DNA of 64,000 nucleotides, taken from NCBI GenBank assembly GCA_017311185.1, contig JAESUZ010001282.1, positions 248,001 through 312,000 of the forward strand. Reading direction: 5' to 3'. A program made the translations under genes and the position numbers. Source of the stretch: Proteles cristata cristata (Eukaryota > Chordata > Mammalia > Carnivora > Hyaenidae). This document shows, one piece after another, positions 35,866-48,900 of the stretch. The notes below the pieces were generated by a model that had not been told where the DNA came from, did not search any database, and saw nothing but the letters and a program-made list of their open reading frames with translations. The stretch's first letter is position 1, and each line of letters opens with the position of its first letter.

Positions 35866-38264
35866 AGAACATATATTTTTAAAAACAGAGTTTTCAGAGA
35901 AAGACAAGCAAAACAGATGAAATTTTTAAAAAATAAACATAGCAAAGCCCAAGACAAAATTCCATTATTCTTCCAAGAATTAAACTGTCATTTCACATGG
36001 CCACTCTGGAAAAGGAGAAAGCTACAGGCTGAAAGAAAGGTTAAAGTATATAAATGCAAAATTTAAAAAAATACTGTACATGAGAACAACCAGTTAAGGT
36101 TTGCTAAAGTTAGGGATAACTGTGAAGTTCTTGCTCTGATTCAAAGTGGGTGCACAGACAAGAGCAGATGCACACTGTTTTGCAAGTGAAAGTATCACAG
36201 ACATTTATGGTTTGGGGAAATCTTGGCCACAGACAGACTTAGATCCTCTTTCCTCCAATGTGCTTTTTCTCCCTAATCATTTATGCTCCTCGCAAAGCAC
36301 GCTCCACCTACTTATTCTGTAGGGCTGACCGAGGGACTCAGCAGCACTGCCCACAACCGTCGGCAGGTTGGACCTGGAGGCAGAGCCTATCAGCATGAAC
36401 TGAAGGTAAAGCAGAAAAGTCCTGTCCAGCTAATCGGTGGCAAGACAGGCCGGGCAGCAAGCCCAGGTGGCTGGTGACAGGCTGGCTGGGCTGCCCCACC
36501 TGTTGCAGACGTCAGTGAGGCTCCCTGGCAAGTCTGTCTTGGTCCTGAGAACGAGACAGTTACACGCTTTAGTGTGTAGAGGAAAGACCCTTGTTTTTGC
36601 TTGGGCTCCTCACACCTGCATGTGCTCAAGCACACCTGTGTGGGGGTGGAAGCAGAAAGGAGACCGGTCTCTTAAAGGGGCCGCCTATATTCAAATACAG
36701 CCACCTCTTCCTCCAAACCCAAGGGCTCTAACCATACTTGACCCACCTCTCACACAGATTCGGACACAGAGTGGGGGGAAGCTCAAGTCAGGAAGTGGGT
36801 TCCTTAGAGCTTTTCCTCCTGCTGTCTTCTAGGTAACTGACTCCTGTAAGAAGTCACCAGAAACAGGTTGGGTTTGGATTTGAGGGTAGGGGTGAGAATT
36901 TTGTTAGAAACCCAACAGACACTTTGTCAAACCAATGCAAATGTCAAAAGCAAATGCCTCCCTATGATGTATCTAGGTAACAAGGAAGAAAGAAAGGTAT
37001 GCTCGCTGATTAGGATTAGAACACAGAATCTGAGGAATTGCAAGCCCGTACTTCTCAGTGGGCTGAGTGCACTCTCTGGAACTTATTTTCTCTGGAACTT
37101 AAAGTCTCCCATGCGTGTCCAGGATGAGAGAAATGACCAGCCATGTCTGTTAGAATTCTTGGCGAGGTGAGCTGGACCCCCAAGTGATCATCGGAGCACC
37201 GAATTTTTTAATTTTAGCCAGGAAACAATCTCTGAATGCCCCTCAAGTGTAAAGTGTGGTAGCCAGGCTAGGCTGGGTAACAAATAAAACAGGAACAACA
37301 GTGAGGAGGTAGAAGAAACATATTTTGTTCTACCATCGTGTGATGGGCTGAGGTGTCCTACCTACGCCTTGCCTTTAAAGAAGGACTGAGAGCCTAGCCT
37401 TAAGGGGCCCTGCACAAGAAACTGCACCCACCTTGGCTCTGAATGTCAAACACCTCCACAGAGCTGCACTCTGTGAGCACCTCTCCAGCGAGGAGCACCC
37501 TGGCCTCCTGTCAACGTTTCACATTCACTCACTTAGGACAACTTTCACTCTTGTGATTCTCAGGGAGAGGTGAGTCACACAGAGGACAAAGCCATTCGCT
37601 TTGTTGAGGTCAATAACAGGCATGGAGCTCTGAAGCCTAGAATAGGCCACCAAGAGCATTGGGACTGTGGCCTTGAGTTCCGCTGTGCTGGCCTATCCGA
37701 CAACCCATGTTCGTCAGGTGGGTCTGATGTGGCAGTCAGCAGACCTGTGGTGGCCATGACAAGGTGCTACTCAGGCCTCGGCTGCAGGCAGCAGGACTGA
37801 ATGGATCCACCATGTCCCCACCGAGGCCACACTATCTGGGGCCACTCGCCAGGGACTGGCAAAGTAGGGGCATGAGTCTCATTCCTGGGGGACACAGAGC
37901 TCCTCCACCGGGCAACTCTGGCATGAGGGCTCCCCAGGAGCCGGACCTAACTCTTCTTAGAAGGGAGCTGCAGATAGAGGCTCTTCCCCACACAAATCCC
38001 CCTTCCCTCTCTCCTTTTACCAGTGACAGACCTGCAGTATGGTCTGAACGCTGCCCTGCCTTCCCGTGCTGTACCCCACTTGGTCCTTCAAGGGTCTCTC
38101 TCAGACCCCAAGACGTTTCTTACAAGTCTAATCCTGTCTTGACATCTGCATCTTAGCAGACTCAAAATGACACTACCACGGCCACTAAGAGTGGATCTTT
38201 TCCTTCTAATCGGCTGATACTATGAAAAACTTTGAAAGGCATCTTCTTTGTGGTTGTCTGTACG

Positions 38265-38425
38265 ACTCTGGGCTCGACCTCTTTCCCCTCTGAACCTCGA
38301 TCCCCTCATTTGTACAATGAGAATCACAGAATCTACCTAGTACGGTGGTCGGTGACAGTTAAACAAAGGTAACGTACATGAAAGAGGTAAGTGCACAGTA
38401 GGAGCTCAGCACAGGTGGGTTAAGC
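38265..38425 (-). repeat. MIR SINE, complement
   Basis: GGATCCC-like core replaced by CGATCCCCTCATTTGTACAA, then ATCTACCTAGTACGGTGGTC, and an end at GTGCACAGTAGGAGCTCAGC. This is the complement of a near-complete MIR. Confidence 0.75.
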
Positions 38426-38589
38426 CGAATGGCCAAAGTGACCTAATCGGATATTATGTATCTTCCGCGCCCTAAGTCACAGCCATCAGTTACTGGAATT
38501 CTCTAAATAAAATACAATGAGGCCTGGCCTCAAGGAATATAGAATTACATTGGAAAGACAAAAGGTTGGAGGATAATACGGAACAGGGG

Positions 38590-38780
38590 GTAACCTGCTA
38601 TGTATCCCGCAAGGGTTCTGGATGCTTTCCACAAACGATTCCTTCAATCCTCCCAGCCGTCCTCTAAGACAGTAACTATTATTACTACCATTTTGCAGAT
38701 GAGAAAACTGAGGTACAGAGACATTAGCTTGCCTGAGGTCATACATGGTCGGTGGCAAAGCCAGGACACGCTCAGGTGGG
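38590..38780 (+). repeat. MIR SINE
   Basis: TATTATTACTACCATTTTGC, followed by AGATGAGAAAACTGAGGTAC and GAGGTCATACATGGTCGGTG. This plus-orientation MIR lies only about 165 bases from the opposite-orientation copy at 38265. Confidence 0.8.
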
Positions 38781-41479
38781 CTGGCTCCCAAGCCCAGCTC
38801 TTAACACCTACGTGAAACATAACCAGGGCCTACAGAGCCTGGGAAGGCCTCCCTCTTGGGTGTTTTACCTGGACTGACATGTGACAGCATCCCCAAGTGA
38901 CAGGCCTACCAACGTGTATGTGTCACACGGAAGTCGCTTTAGGAGAAAAGGAAGGAGTACGGCTTCTCTTGAACTGAGACTCTACCAGGGAACCATTCAC
39001 TGCTCACACTCCAGAGCAGTGAAGGCCGTCCAAGGAAAAGAGAAAGATGCCAAGGGGGCAAAAGCAGGAATATTTGGGACGTCTGGCGGGGCCTTTCCCA
39101 ATAGAAGCTGTGGGGAGTTTCCAGGGCCTGTTGGTTAAAGGCAACAAGGACCTGTGTGGATGCCTCAGCGGCGTGCTGGCTGAATTTTGCTCAGTGGAAA
39201 CATTTGACTTCAAAGACCAAAAAGGTGGAGCCTCAAACTGGAGACAGAGCAGGAATTCCAGAACAGTCACCACCCAATTCCACCATTTGTCGTTAGACTT
39301 TGTTAAAGAAACAGTGGCCCACAATATCGGAGACTTTGGGACTCCTCCAAAACGGGCAGGGGGCTGTCCCCAGAAAAGAGGGGTCAACTGGCGAGTCACC
39401 TGCCATCCGCAATCCACATACCCGCTCGGCCTTGGGAACAGCACACCAGGAGCCGAGGCACATTGTGCGAAGTATAAATGGGCAAAGCCAGCTTGCGAGG
39501 TATTCCTGCAGCTGAATCAAGGTGAGGAGGTGGTTCCGTCAGCCGTGGCCTTCATAAACAACCGGCGGAAACAGGGAACCTCCTTTTCCACGATTTTTTA
39601 AAAGACATTTAGAAAAAAGAAATGAATAATGAGGCCGAATCCGGCTCCCTTGTGATCTTTTTTCTGCTCGAGTCAGACGATTAGGAAGAACTATCACAAA
39701 GCGAATCAGGAGGCAGAAGCAGGGCCCTGCAGGCCCCAGAGAGAGATCTCTCTCATCCAGTTCAAGTTTCCCTCCCTCATGCTCCAAAGTATTTCCCCAT
39801 GAGTCTCATACCTGAGCGGCATGTCAACCCGTTACTGAAGGGAGATCCACTCAAAGCATTCCGTGCACCACCGCGCCAACCCAGAGCCCACCGCCAAACA
39901 GCACAGAGAATCAGAATCCCGCCCAGCTTCTGAGATGCTGGCTGCCACCAGTGGCCTGCTTTAGGCCGAGGCGGGGTGTCTGTCTGGCTTCCTGAAACCT
40001 GCTAATCACAAAGCCCCTGAGCCAGAAAGGGGAGACACTCTCTGTGGCTGCCTTTCTCATTTCTAAGCTCTCCTCCTCCTCTTCATTCAGGTGCTGCCCA
40101 GGGATGCTCTACATTGAGACTGTGGTGGCCACCTGCAAGCCTGTGGGCCAGCTCCAGCTTTGCCTGCCCGAGAACCTCAGGGCACCTAGGAAACGCAGGT
40201 ACTGCCCGAACTGGGGACCAGAGTTCTATGTTCAAGTTCACAAGATGTTTCTTCTCACCTACAGTCCATGCACCCCGTCTTACACTGACGACATTCACAC
40301 AGAGACACTATATCCCAGAGTGTGGCTTGGGTAATCATCCCTCCCCTTGCCCCCAAATTTAAAAGCTCCATGCTGTTCCTAATTACATGCCCACTGGGTT
40401 CAGAATTGCAGAACTCTCCTGCATAAAGTCTTGCTGCGCTATGAATTTGCTTTGGTGAGTCCTCTCCCCTTTCCTGATTGCTAACATAGGCTCGTACCAA
40501 AGGTTTCCTCAGTTGCTATTTGTACCTGGAAACCTTGAGAGTATTTTGCAATCCCGTTTTCCTTCAGAAAACTCTGATTTCAGGTTAACACAGCCAAATC
40601 TCAGGTTTCATTTGGAACTGAAGGGCTTTGAAGCACTTCCTTTTGCAGCAAAGTTGTTTATTCTCAAAAACATGTTTTAGCAGTAGCTTTGGGTTACTGA
40701 ACCCTAAAACTTAACTGTGAGCCAGAACTCCAAAGTTCTGAGCTTGGCCGAGGGACTTTCTTACTACATGACCCTAGACTGGCTCAGAGCCATCTATGAC
40801 ATGGTAAGAAGATGTCTTTCAGGCCTGAAGCCATTTGAGAGAGCCCCCAGAGTAAGGTAAGGGACTTCAATTTCTACAGGACTAGTCTTCCTTTTGGGGG
40901 GATTATCTCATGCAAAAGTATTAAAGTTAAATTCCAGATAGCCCCACATTTAGCCATAAAAAATCAGGGACTGTATTTTCACAAATCTGCACAGCACTAC
41001 ATAATTTCATTACAGTTAATGAGCGGCTTTGGGCTTAGTCCTTTTTAGGCTTCGGGATGAAAAAGAGACCCTAACCCCTCCATTCACAATTGCAACTCTG
41101 GGTGGGGATACACCCAGGCGTTGGACAATAGCTTTACCACCAGGCCTGCTCAAGAAGCAGAAGCGAGAGGAAGGATGCCTTATCTGTGGTAATGTCTGGC
41201 AATCCGGAATGAAGTTTGATAAAAGGTGACATGCAGGCCAATACTCCAGACTGAAGCCAAAGGCTAGCACTAGGTCCTCCTACATAGCCCCGACCCATAT
41301 ACATATGGTGCTAAGTGGTAACAAGCAGGAGACGAGGTCTCTAATCTACTGTAGGAAAGCAACCGAGATAAGCAACGAGTCTTCTCATTCCTTAACAGGG
41401 AGAAAGACTGCAGGGTTGAGGGAGACATCTGGCACTTACGGCTCAATCAGGAGCTACTTCTGTGCATGGGGCAAATACG

Positions 41480-41580
41480 TGGTCTTGAATAAGTCATTTT
41501 TTGTGCCTCACTTTCATCATCTATAAAATGGGGCTAGAGGAAGAGAGAACAGTACTTGACAATACAGTATACTCTTCTAT
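41480..41580 (-). repeat. MIR-like remnant, complement
   Basis: TGCCTCACTTTCATCATCTA, followed by TAAAATGGGGCTAGAGGAAG, is the complement of the MIR core. Confidence 0.5.
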
Positions 41581-42899
41581 AGCTACTGCAATTGCAAAAT
41601 AATCAGAGACTGCTACGTTTCTTGGGGATCTGGAAAGTGTGTTGTTTAGGTCTATTAAACAGATAGAAAACACCGGGCCACTTCTCTCAGATTGTTTTGT
41701 AATTAGTCGGGGTTCATAATGTATCTTCAAACAAGAGAAAATGGAGCTTTCTGATTGTATCAGTTTGATAACCGTAAGCAGTTCACAGTAAGGTAAGAAG
41801 GTACATTTTGGCGGAAGCCAGCATTGCATTTGATGTATTCTTAACTCAGCTAACAGGCAGGCTTTCAAGCCATGTTATCTGCCCCCACATCTTGACCTAA
41901 TTTAACAAGTTGCCATGGGAGCCCAGTGAAGGTTGATGCAATTTTCTTATCTTCGGGGGAAGAATGTAACAGTGCAAGAGAATGTGAAAATTCAGTTTCT
42001 AACTGATTTCCACACGTACAGTGCAGTAACTAAGACATCACACGAAGAAGTGAAATGTAGTCCTTTGAAGGTGATACAGACAAAGACTGAAACTCCTTGT
42101 GCATAAAGGCAGGGAAACGACTCTCTTCCCAGCATGGAGGACTCACGCATATACACTTTAGCTCAGGCCAAGTAATGGCGATGGAAAAGCCCAATGGCTC
42201 CTACTGTGTGGTCACACATACTCTGGAGAAATAGAATTTTAAGGGAATGAACAAAAAAAAAGGAGGGAGAAAACAGGTGTGACTTTAACAGGCAAGAAAA
42301 AGTTTGCCAACACTTATACAATGCTTTCCACTTCCCAAAGTACTCTTCCAAACTTCAGCTCATCTTAACATGTCTGCATAAGGTCAGAGCCCCATTTCTA
42401 GGAATCCCAGGCACTTGCACGTTGCTCGGCTGGTGGAGGGGGCTGAATAGGTACGTTCCACCCCTTTCCCCATTCCCTAGAATGAACCTGAAATGATAAG
42501 GACCACAATGAGTGTGCAAGGGCAAGGGAACCACCATGGAGCATTAGTTTGTAGTGTGGGCAGATGTTCACCAGGCAGTGAGCCTAGGAAAAATGTCCCC
42601 AAATTCTGAGCCGCCCCCTCCCGTGCCTAACAAATCCTGACCTTCATTCAGACCACAACAAGAAGAAAATCCAGTCCAAGTCTAAGGACAATTATAATAA
42701 CATGAATTCGACAAGATCATGAACCCTCAAGGGCTTCTGGCCCTTATCTGCACTCAACAGGGCTCAGAAACATTTGCTGAAACAATCAGTTTGTTATAAG
42801 TGAGCTCCCAACCCCCACCTCCCATGCTTAGTATAATGTCTAGCACTCATTTGTTTCATTAATTGATAGTGCAATCACATTTGCGAAGATCTCTCACCA

Positions 42900-43010
42900 C
42901 CAAGATAAGGATGAACACCTTCCACTTTACTAAAAGTAGAAAAGGGTACAAGGTAAATTTGCCTAAAATCACACAGTGTGGTAGAGCTCAGGGGCAGCCC
43001 AGGGGACTTC
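42900..43010 (+). repeat. MIR-like remnant
   Basis: TTTGCCTAAAATCACACAGT, followed by GGTAGAGCTCAGGGGCAGCC, resembles the distal MIR part. Confidence 0.45.
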
Positions 43011-43265
43011 TGTTTTCTGGGCTATTGTTCTCACCGCCATATGAGACAGTGTGAAAAGTTATATCTCCAGTCATAAAGCAAAACTGGATGGTGAGATGCC
43101 TAAAATGTGCTTTTAAATGTGAGAAACTACTTCAGTCTTTGAGGCCTTTAACTGATAGTCACCTTCCCTTCTCTTCCACTCACTGAACGTTGTATTCCCT
43201 TAGAGAGAGAGAAAGAGAGAAAAGAAGGAAGAACATAAGAGCATCTTTTAAAAACAACCCACTCA

Positions 43266-43440
43266 GGGGTGCCTGGATGGCTCAGTCGATTGAGTGTTCG
43301 ACTCTTAATTTCAGCCCAGGTCATGATCCCAAGGTTGCAGGATTGAGCCCCATGTCAGGCTCCCTGCTGAGCATGGAGCCTGCTTGGGATTCCCTCTCTT
43401 TTTCTGCCCTCCCCCCCCAAATAAAATGATTTTTAAAACC
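43266..43440 (+). mobile_element. Feliform SINE, divergent short copy
   Basis: Head GGGGTGCCTGGATGGCTCAG, with a short CT tract, a run of eight C and an AAATAAAA tail. Its body differs from the young subgroup (GAGTGTTCGACTCTTAATTT), so it is an older subfamily. Confidence 0.85.
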
Positions 43441-45728
43441 CCATCCAAACAAAGGGTGACATCAGCCAGACTCAGACTCCAGAACATACCTGTATTTCTG
43501 CTAAAAGAACTTTCTGACACTCCTGTCTCTTTGGCTCTGAACTGGATTGCCAGAGAGACTCATGGGTAGCACACTAAGTGTTGGCTATCTTGATGGCAGT
43601 TCATGTCTCTAGTTTGTATTTCACATTCATTCTTAGTTCATGGAATTTCCAATTCATCCTTCCTGTCTCTCCCTGAAACAGGGACACTTGGAAAGATTCC
43701 CCAACTCTCAGATAATTCTTTCAAGGTACTAAGATCAGCTCAGTCAAAATCCTTTAAGTCACTCTTGTAGACTGTTAGCTCTGCAGGCCTCTCCCACATA
43801 GGAAATCCAGTACCTAATAAATGTACCACTTTCAGAGGGGTTTCTATTAGAGGTGGAGATCAGGCTTTTATCCCTCCCAGAAACTCCTAGAGCTTCTGTG
43901 GAGCAGCCAGGGATCCTTATTCCATGAAAGGGGACCGAAACCATAAGGCTTTCTTGGGCCATGATCTGAACTTTAGAACGTAGGGTCAGTTTACCTAATA
44001 TCATTATCCAGAAGACCACCCTACCTCGGAAAGTTTTCGTGATCACATACCTAGCTAAGAGAGGCTGATGAAAACTGCCACAGAAGAATTGATTGTGGAC
44101 GCTGGTGGTGAGAAGGGTACTTATGCCAGAGAGAATATAGACACACCTTCAGTAAGGGGAAACTAAGTTGATGACTTGGTACCGGAAGTCGGGGTTGAAG
44201 GTACAGAAGGGCCAGCCTTTATGCTCGGCAAATAGCAGAGCACAGATCTCCCCGCACTGCGAGAACAGAAGCAAGTGTGACCAGTTAGGGTCCCCGCCGC
44301 CTCCAAAGCCCACAGAGTCATGCTGGAGATTCCTCGGCCTTTCCTTTCTCCTCCTAATTAAGCTGCCTGTCTCCTCTTCTCCTTTATCAGGATCCAACTG
44401 GACTCCAGGGCTTAAAATACCCAGGAGCTGAGACGACAGGAGCCAGCACTCTTGTACATCTTGAAGGAGACTGGCTATACTTTTCACTCCCGAAGTCATT
44501 GATGGAAAGGGACAAACTTTCTAACAGTTTGCAGTCCAGAGATGGGAGAGGTCTCCCATGAAAAGTAGCACTTTTCCTCACACTAGTGACAGTCAAGGAA
44601 AGACTATGGGAAGTTACTGCAGAAAGAACAGGGTGGGGGACCTTTAAGTGCCTTTCAGGGTCCTGACTCTCTATATAGACCTTGTTGCTACCTCGAAACA
44701 CAGACATAATTCCTGGGCACCCCTTCATGCAAGAAAACTGCACCAGGAGCTATATGGAATATAGCATGAAAGACACACTCCTGATCTTTGAAGGAAGAGT
44801 AAATGTTCTAAGCCTTTGAGTTGTTCTCAAAGGTCAGCTGGCTTTCTTTTGTGAAACTCTTGAGAGTTCCCTGATATAAGAATGAGGATCAAGCATGCTC
44901 TTAAGATCAGTCAGGCACTTTCCTAGAAACACAGGTATGACTGTTTGTCTCCATCCACACAAAGGATGCCCACATGTCAACCTGTTCAGGGTGGAGTCAA
45001 TTACAAGAGAATGGTAGCCTTTGCAGTGGAGTAATCAAAGCTTAAAATAAGCTCCACTCAAACAACACAATTTTTAATTCTTAGAACACACTACAGTCTT
45101 CTGGAAAGGATTTGATAGTTAACACATCCATGCTCCCTGGATATTTCTCAGTCTTCAAAAGCCTCCAAGGCTAGGCAGCACATGGGCTACAACACATTCA
45201 GACAATGAACTGGTTTTATTACCAGATTCTCAATGAAAGCCTAAGCTCTCAACACCCACCTCCCTTTCCCTATGCTCTTTCTTCATTCACTCCTAGAAGA
45301 AAATCAGTAATAAAGCTAAGTGAGGAAAAAAAGTAAAGGGTTTCCTACATAGGCTAGGATCTGGACAGAGCATAGGGTGACTAAGGACACTTTACCCATT
45401 TGAATGGCTAGCCAGATGAGAACTCCCCTACAGAAGAATCTAGAGTGCAAGCCATTCAATGATGCCTTTGAGAGAGAAGTTTTTCCTACCACTCTTGGAA
45501 ATGATCCCTTGGGGTGGAACGACACTGTTTACTTCCAAAAGTCAATGGCTATTCACAGAATGGTAGGACAGATGGCTTGAACATCTTAGAGTCTTCTTCA
45601 TCTCAGAACCCCCCAAAAAAGAAAGAGGCTGACTTCAGTCTCTAGGGACATGCGCACGGCGCCTTCTACTGAGCCCACCCGTGGCAACAAGCACACAGAG
45701 GCTGCTGAGGTTGGGGCAGGGCGCCTAC

Positions 45729-45989
45729 CTGTGTAGCCAGCCAGGGCAGCAGCAGGAATGACAGGCTTGTCCTTGTTGAGGTCAGCACGGTCACGCACAT
45801 AGTCCTTGAAGGTGCCCTTGGGCTTGTGGTTGGGCAGGGCAGCTGGATAGTCCTCTGAGTCGAAGCTGTCATAGGAGGGGACGCGCTGCAGGCTGTTGAA
45901 AGACGACTGGCTGCTCCAGGACTGGGTAAGGCGGTCACAACTATCGTAGCTCTCCACGCTCTCAAAAGAGTCCTGGCCTCCGAGCTTAC
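45729..45989 (-). CDS. ETS1: ETS1 exon VII: serine-rich and autoinhibitory region
   Basis: 261 bases (87 codons, symmetric phase 1-1) encode human p54 residues 244-331. The exon starts after CCCCCAG and ends ACAG|GTAGGC. It carries the calcium-dependent phosphorylation region (Ser251 and Ser257 in [12 protein letters not shown], Ser282 and Ser285 in [11 protein letters not shown]) and the inhibitory helices HI-1 ([11 protein letters not shown]) and HI-2 ([10 protein letters not shown]) that fold against the ETS domain and damp DNA binding. Its length lets it be skipped in frame, which in human gives the p42 isoform lacking autoinhibition. One change from human as I recall it: Ile255 is Val here. 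Confidence 0.97.
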
Positions 45990-48900
45990 CTGGGGGAAAA
46001 GGAGGAGGGAAGAGGGCAGGGGGAGAGGAATTGGGAAAAGACAACTGTAAAAACCCTCTCAGTGAGGACGGATTGCTAATCAGACCCGCAGGAGAGAAGG
46101 AGGAACGGAGAGGCCGATGGAAACGGAAGCATATGGGTGGACGGTGGGGAAGGGTGCCTCACCGGGCCACCATCCGAGAGCCCACCGCCACCGGATCGTC
46201 CTGTGTTACAGCCCCTGGGGCAGAGATTCAGCTGCATGCTGCTCATATCAGTCAGAGTGACAGAGCACAGAGTGACAGAGCAGTGTTCAGAACCTCAAGA
46301 ATTCCAGAGCCAGAAATCCAAGAGCAGAGAATCATACGTGGTATTACAGAATTTCTGGCTGACGTAGTAGACTCAACGAAGAGATGAAGAAATCGGAGGA
46401 GTGTCAGGCTCAACTTCCTACTCCAAACCAGGCCAGTGAGATGATTTCAAAAGGCCCAATTTGGCAAAATACTCTGGTCATAAGAAAAAAAAATTTCCAC
46501 TACACTAAGAGCAGATTGACCTTCCATGACCTTGGAACTGAAGCGTTATTTTTTAGCATTTTTTCCAAATACTATTTTTAAATGAAATACATGCAATGCC
46601 TCTATGCCTTCTCAAACACAGAAATAAGTTATGAGATGCTTTTTCCAGGAGATTATTAAAAAAAAAAAATCATCGCTCTTCTATCCATGTTCTTTATCCT
46701 CTCCAAGTACAACTTTGTACTTGAAATTTATACTTCACTGGGGGAGTGTGGGCAATAAAAAACAAAGGAGTTGATTAAAGAGTTAAGATCCATAGCAATG
46801 TCAGAAATCCTTTACTCTAGGAGTTGCTTAAGGCATTCTTAACTGACCACAAGATCATGCAAGTTCATTAATTTCCCAAACCAGGTTATAAACAGCTGCT
46901 ATGATTGCATAATAGCTCCTAGAGAAATTTCCATTGGCAAAAATGCCATTAGAAAGGAGACTAAGCAAAAAATAAATAATCTGGAGGAAAATAAATGTAT
47001 CTAAAAGCTAAAAAGCTCACAAGAATATGTTCTATGTTCTCCTTTCGGATAGTTCTCAGACAACCTAAACTCAATCACGGGAGACTAAATGGCCATCTCT
47101 ATTGAGCACGAGCCAAGAGGATGTGACAAATGTGTATGCAGAAATACTACGTCAACTCTCAATTGCTCAGAGGTGGCTGGTCTACCAGAAAGTTTAAAAC
47201 CAGAATAAGGCTGGCCTATACAAGCTAATACTGGTGGGTTTCTGGTGTATCCTCCCCTTCATAATAGTGGGGGTTGGTTAGAACAGTGAAATTCGAATAT
47301 TTAATTATGGCATCCAAACCAAAACTAAATATATAGTAATTAGGAAGGAAGATATGTTGCTCATAAAATTTAAACAAACAACCAAAAAATCCAAGATAAA
47401 AGGTAGTAAGTTAAATATATACTTTTTGTAAAGCCACTGTTATAGATTTCCTGAACCCCTTATCCCCTCCAATACTGCTTTTAACAGAAAGGTAGTTATT
47501 TACCCACTTAATCTCATTCCTTCCTCAAATCATCCATTCGAAGAAGAGTAATCTCCGGAAGGCAAACTGAAGAGCCCCACGGGTTACTGACTCTGCCTAC
47601 CCAGTCCACTGGCACAGTTGCAAGTCTTTATTATTATCACAAGTGAAAGAATTGTCTTTTCCAGAAATTCACATTACGAGACTCAAGAAAACAGCTTACA
47701 ACACGAACGCAATAGCCTCTTTTTAACAGAACAGGAAATTTTGTGGCGTCTCATAAAAAGGTGTTTGGTAAGACCAGCTCTCCATCTTAATGGTCATTCA
47801 ATTTCTCTGTGAGACAAACACACCAAAAGCCAAAGAAGGAGAATTCATCTTTTCATGCAGAACACCCCACTAAGTCACCAATATTTAGGCAGTACTGATA
47901 CGTGAATCTCTCTGAGAGGATTCTACCGCTATCCGTCACTTTTATACTTGGAGGCCATGGAGACTGGAATTTCCATAAGCAGGAGAGCTGAGTGTCCAAG
48001 GAGCCCCAATAAGCAAGGGCACTAAACTAGGCCATAACCACTCTCTGGCAGCCTGTCAAACATGAGCCAAATGTAACTCAGTGGAGAGTTGTGGTTTATG
48101 GCAGTAGGTTGCTTTCTTTTAGCTCTGTTTCACAATCCTGGAGCTGGGAACCTTCGTTTACGGGTATTTTCTCCAAAAATGGGTTGAATCCAACTGGATT
48201 AGGCACTCAGTTATGCTACTGTGTTCATGCAGGGAAGCATGTGTTCTCTAAGATGTCCGCTGGCAAGCTCCTCTGAGAAATGGCTCAGAGCAAGGTCCTC
48301 CCAAAGCGATCGGACTCCACCAAAGAGACCTCAGAGCACTCTCAACAGTGGATGGAGCAGCCCTACAGCAACCCGCCGAACAGACTAGCACAAAGACAGT
48401 ACTCAGAGTCCAAATAAGTGGGACACAGAAGCACTTTGTATACTATAATGCAGTACACGAATACCATGATTAATACTACTAATAATCCGCTAACAGTAAT
48501 GCATTCATTCGAACCAATCACACCATGGCCGTTTCCATCAGCCCCTGGAAGATGTCATGTTTGCAGAACTTCTAGCCTGCAAAACAGCAGCCATGAGCAA
48601 AATGGTCTTCCCCTCTAGTTCGTGTGGTCAGTCTAGTATAAGGGAAGGAGAAGAACGAGGCCAGAGAAAACCAGCTCATGCCCCTCTGTCCGGGTCACTC
48701 TCTGGTCCACAGCCATTGACACGGGGTCAGAAGGATGCTGGAGACCAAAACCAAGACCAGAGAGAAGGAGAGGGAGAAGGGACGATCACACAAACGAAAA
48801 GCCAGACGCAATTTAAAAACAGCGTGACGGCAGAGCTACCCGAAGTTACGCCATGGCAGAGCCCAGCCCTCACGCTCGGCCTCATCACATATGTGTACAG

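Larger units (their letters stand above)
27505..45728 (-). other. ETS1: Large ETS1 intron before the ETS-domain exons
   Basis: An 18.2-kb intron with a GTAGGC donor at 45728 and a TTTCCAG acceptor at 27505. It contains six feliform SINEs, several MIR copies and two CA repeats. Large unique stretches (30500-32890, 33125-35095, 36000-38260, 38800-41480, 43440-45728) hold nothing I can name. The exon-like segment 44147-44256 is treated as a finding. Confidence 0.9.

Noticed and set aside
39047..39601. 184-codon plus-strand open frame in the large ETS1 intron
   Set aside because: No recognisable domain, no splice or promoter context, and overlapping frames of similar size on both strands, typical of a locally stop-poor GC-richer block.
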